Positions 18,269 through 20,685 of a stretch of DNA of 20,685 nt are shown in pieces. The notes under the pieces are model-generated. The model was given only the letters and a program-made list of their open reading frames with translations. It was not told the DNA's origin and ran no database searches. The stretch is from NCBI GenBank assembly GCA_030039135.1, contig JASHQN010000051.1:1-20685 (forward strand), read 5' to 3'. Each line of letters starts with the position of its first letter. Within the stretch, counting starts at the first letter, position 1. The translations under genes and the position numbers were made by a program. This DNA is from Thermoplasmata archaeon (GTDB lineage: Archaea; Thermoplasmatota; Thermoplasmata; Lutacidiplasmatales; UBA184).

Positions 18269-20685
18269 CTAGCCCTCTTCCCACGGGTCCCGGTGCGGCG
18301 GCGGGGGTGCTGCCGGCGTCGTCGGCGCTGCCGGCTTCGGTGCTGCCCCGCGCACGACCGGAGCCGCAACTGGAGCGGGCGGGACGTACGGAGAGGGGGG
18401 CGGAGGTCGGTGACGGCGGGATCGCCCTGCCACGAACAAGACGATCGCTGCGGCGGCAGCTCCCACGACGATCCCGAGGAACAGCCCGGCGAGGAGGGAC
18501 GGACCGACCAGCGACGAGCTGGGCGAGGAAACGTCGAGGTGGTACGTCGTGTTCCATTCCGCGCCGACCGCGTCCTCGATGAAGAGCGTGATCGCGTACG
18601 AGCCGGCGTTGGCGTAGGTGTGCGAGACCGAGACGCCACTTCCGAACGAGCCGTCGTCGAACCCCCAGACGATCGTGTACGGTTCGGTGCCGCCCGAAAT
18701 CGCGGCCGTGAATTGCATGGTGGTCCCCGTGTTTACGCCCGAGCTCGAGGGCTGCGCGACGAGGCTGGCGGACAGCTTGGGGTTGACCTGGATCGAGAGG
18801 TACTCGGTCGCGTTGTGACCGGAGGCGTCCGTGTATACGAACCGAGCGAAGTAGACGCCGGTGGTCGCGTAGGCGTGCCGGACATCGGCGCCATAGGCGA
18901 TCGTTCCGTCCCCGAGCGTCCACGTCCAATTGCCCGGCGTGGTTCCCCCGGCGACCGTCGCGTTGAGCCCGACCGCCACGTTCACGTCGGTCACGTTGGT
19001 TGGGCTTGCAGCCACCGCCGCGGTGGGCAGCGGAGCGACGTCCACCATCGTCGTGGAGCTGGACACCCCGCCCCCCGAGTCCGCGGAGGTCACGGTGACG
19101 AGGTACGTGCCCGTGGTGTCGTACGTGTGCGTCACCTCAGCGCCGGTCGCGGAGGTGCCGTCGCCAAAGAACCACTTGTACGACATCGGGGCGGTGCCCC
19201 CGGAAACGGTCGCCGACGCGGTGAACGAGTCGCCGGCATCTACGCCCCCGGAGTGAACGCCGGAGAGGCTGACGTGGACGTGGAACGAAGGACTCACCGA
19301 GAGAACGGTCTGCTCGGATGCGTTGAAACCGAGGCTGTCCACGACTTCTGCGGTGATCGTGTAGGTTCCGTCCGAGGTGGCGGTGCAGTTGAGCTCGGTC
19401 GAGTTCACGCTCGCGCACGAGGACGGTAGACCCGAGTAGGTGATGGTCGAGGGACCCGCGCCTCCGAGGTAGCCGAGGAGGATGTGGGTCGCCACGTTTG
19501 CGTCAACTGGATTCGGGCTGGCCGCGAGGTAGGTGATCTGAGGCGGGCTTGCGAGCACGCTGACCGTGCCCGACGCGTCGTTGCCCACCCAGATCTCACC
19601 CGAGCCGGGAGCGGAGCTTCCGGCGAGGAGGATCGGTACAGCGACGAGTGGCAGCTGACCGACGGGGATCGTAACGATCGAGCCCTCGCTCGCCTCTACC
19701 GACGATCCGTCGATGACGGTCAGATTTCCCGCGTACGCCGGCGCGTCGGTCGTCGCCACGTAGAGGAACGCACGCGACGGATCGTAGGTGATGGACCAAG
19801 CCATCGCGTGCGGCCCGATCGCGATCGGACCCGCCTCGACTGCGCCGGTCGCTGGGTCGATGATCCAAACTCCATTCTCTGCGAGCGCGTAGACCATCTG
19901 GTCGGACGGATCGTACGCGACCGAGATCAGGTCGGGAATGGACGTGATGGCCGGTAGCTCGGTCGCCCCGGTCGTTCCGTTGAGAATGTCGATCGTCGAA
20001 TCGGCTGGAGTGGTGAGGTCGAGATTGACGAAGAAGATCTCGTTGGTCAGGTTGTCGAGGGTGGTCCCTCGGATGTTCACCGTTCCGACGCCGAGCCCGG
20101 TGTCCACGACCCCGTTGAGTGTCGGCAGCTGCAGGGCGATGAGACCGGAGGCGTTGTTCAGGTCCCACAGCAGCCCTGAGGCCGCGTTGATCACCAGGTC
20201 CGAATTGTTCCCCGGTAGCGAGTCATTCGAGCCGGTGATCGCACCGGTCGCAGGGTCGATCGCGGAGACACCCCCGACGAAGCCGACGTAGACCGTTGAG
20301 GCCACCTCATCCTCGACAATTGAGTCGGGTGGTCCCGGAAGAAGCAGAGGTTCACGTGCCGTCTGGAGAGTCGACGCGTTCAGGAAGTCCACCGCGTCGT
20401 CCGACCGATCGAGCACGAGAATCCTACCCGAGTTAGGATCGTAAGCGAGGTCCGATGCGCGCACGCCGATGTTGGGAGATACCTGCGTCGAGTGCTGGGT
20501 GACGAGGTCTGCGATGGTGATTGTTCGCGATTTGTTGCTCCACGCGTATAGCGACCCGTCCACAGGATCGACCAAAAGTCTCTGTGGTACTTTTTTGACT
20601 CCGACGACGCCGAGACCAACGGCGTACGTGGTTGAGTTGACTGTGGTGACGTGCGTTCCGCTGTTGTTGGCGACGAGGAACTCTG
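18269..20685 (-). CDS. Giant surface protein with YVTN propeller and PKD domains (partial, 5' end outside)
   Basis: The frame is open to the right edge with no stop, so the true start is outside the window; at least 804 residues are visible. The N-terminal part is a YVTN-type beta-propeller, with repeats such as ANNSGTHVTTVNSTTYAVG, RLLVDPVDGSLYAW, LISVAYDPSDQMVYALAENG and GEIWVGNDASGTVSVLA. An Ig-like segment (YLAASPNPVDANV...) and three PKD domains follow, recognisable by YKWFFGDGTSATG, WTWTLGDGTIAYG and IVWGFDDGSFGSG, each followed by a THTYDTTGTY-like strand. It ends in one membrane helix (LLAGLFLGIVVGAAAAAIVL), a basic stop (GRSRRHR) and a Pro/Ala-rich tail inside the cell. Its stop is 3 bp from the zinc-ribbon stop (convergent). 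Probably a glycosylated S-layer or adhesion protein. Confidence 0.92.
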   Translation of the reverse strand, partial: EFLVANNSGTHVTTVNSTTYAVGLGVVGVKKVPQRLLVDPVDGSLYAWSNKSRTITIADLVTQHSTQVSPNIGVRASDLAYDPNSGRILVLDRSDDAVDFLNASTLQTAREPLLLPGPPDSIVEDEVASTVYVGFVGGVSAIDPATGAITGSNDSLPGNNSDLVINAASGLLWDLNNASGLIALQLPTLNGVVDTGLGVGTVNIRGTTLDNLTNEIFFVNLDLTTPADSTIDILNGTTGATELPAITSIPDLISVAYDPSDQMVYALAENGVWIIDPATGAVEAGPIAIGPHAMAWSITYDPSRAFLYVATTDAPAYAGNLTVIDGSSVEASEGSIVTIPVGQLPLVAVPILLAGSSAPGSGEIWVGNDASGTVSVLASPPQITYLAASPNPVDANVATHILLGYLGGAGPSTITYSGLPSSCASVNSTELNCTATSDGTYTITAEVVDSLGFNASEQTVLSVSPSFHVHVSLSGVHSGGVDAGDSFTASATVSGGTAPMSYKWFFGDGTSATGAEVTHTYDTTGTYLVTVTSADSGGGVSSSTTMVDVAPLPTAAVAASPTNVTDVNVAVGLNATVAGGTTPGNWTWTLGDGTIAYGADVRHAYATTGVYFARFVYTDASGHNATEYLSIQVNPKLSASLVAQPSSSGVNTGTTMQFTAAISGGTEPYTIVWGFDDGSFGSGVSVSHTYANAGSYAITLFIEDAVGAEWNTTYHLDVSSPSSSLVGPSLLAGLFLGIVVGAAAAAIVLFVAGRSRRHRPPPPSPYVPPAPVAAPVVRGAAPKPAAPTTPAAPPPPHRDPWEEG

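Overview
The window looks like a GC-rich archaeal chromosome, most probably a Thermoplasmatota lineage. The evidence is: TATA-like boxes about 25-35 nt upstream of start codons with little or no leader (leaderless genes); a serine tRNA with a bulge-helix-bulge intron; a thiolase-DUF35 gene pair; an Hjc-type nuclease; a COG1412-type PIN protein; and membrane-anchored surface proteins with a YVTN propeller and PKD domains. Placement below phylum is inference. No rRNA, CRISPR array, insertion sequence or prophage gene was seen.

Left part (1-4.9 kb): a possible small ORF, an aldo/keto reductase (minus), a luciferase-like flavin monooxygenase (plus), a 46-codon ORF coupled by ATGA to an NADPH-dependent FMN reductase, a DUF488 protein and a two-helix membrane protein (minus). 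The monooxygenase and the flavin reductase could form a two-component redox pair.

Middle (5-12 kb): an orphan urocanase, a secreted and anchored surface protein with a switch-like 5' leader, a Nudix hydrolase (minus), an acyl-CoA ligase overlapped by a PIN-domain nuclease, and a zinc-motif/dienelactone-hydrolase-like protein.

Lipid-type block (12-15.8 kb, minus): an SCP2 sterol-carrier protein, a 3-hydroxyacyl-CoA dehydrogenase, a SHOCT membrane protein, then, after a plus-strand tRNA-Ser(GCU), a DUF35 protein and a thiolase-like protein whose nucleophilic Cys position is Ser. With the acyl-CoA ligase these suggest acyl-CoA or isoprenoid metabolism, although no acyl-CoA dehydrogenase or enoyl hydratase is present.

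Right part (15.8-20.7 kb): a Hjc-like PD-(D/E)XK nuclease (minus, overlapping the thiolase start by ATGA) and a divergent MCM-like AAA+ ATPase followed by a zinc-ribbon gene (plus) diverge from one shared TATA element only 57 bp long start to start. This nuclease/ATPase/zinc-ribbon set is the best candidate for an undescribed DNA-processing system. A very large YVTN/PKD surface protein runs off the right edge on the minus strand.

The most solid unusual observation is the tRNA-Ser intron: 31 nt inside the T-loop (between positions 59 and 60), with a recognisable bulge-helix-bulge.
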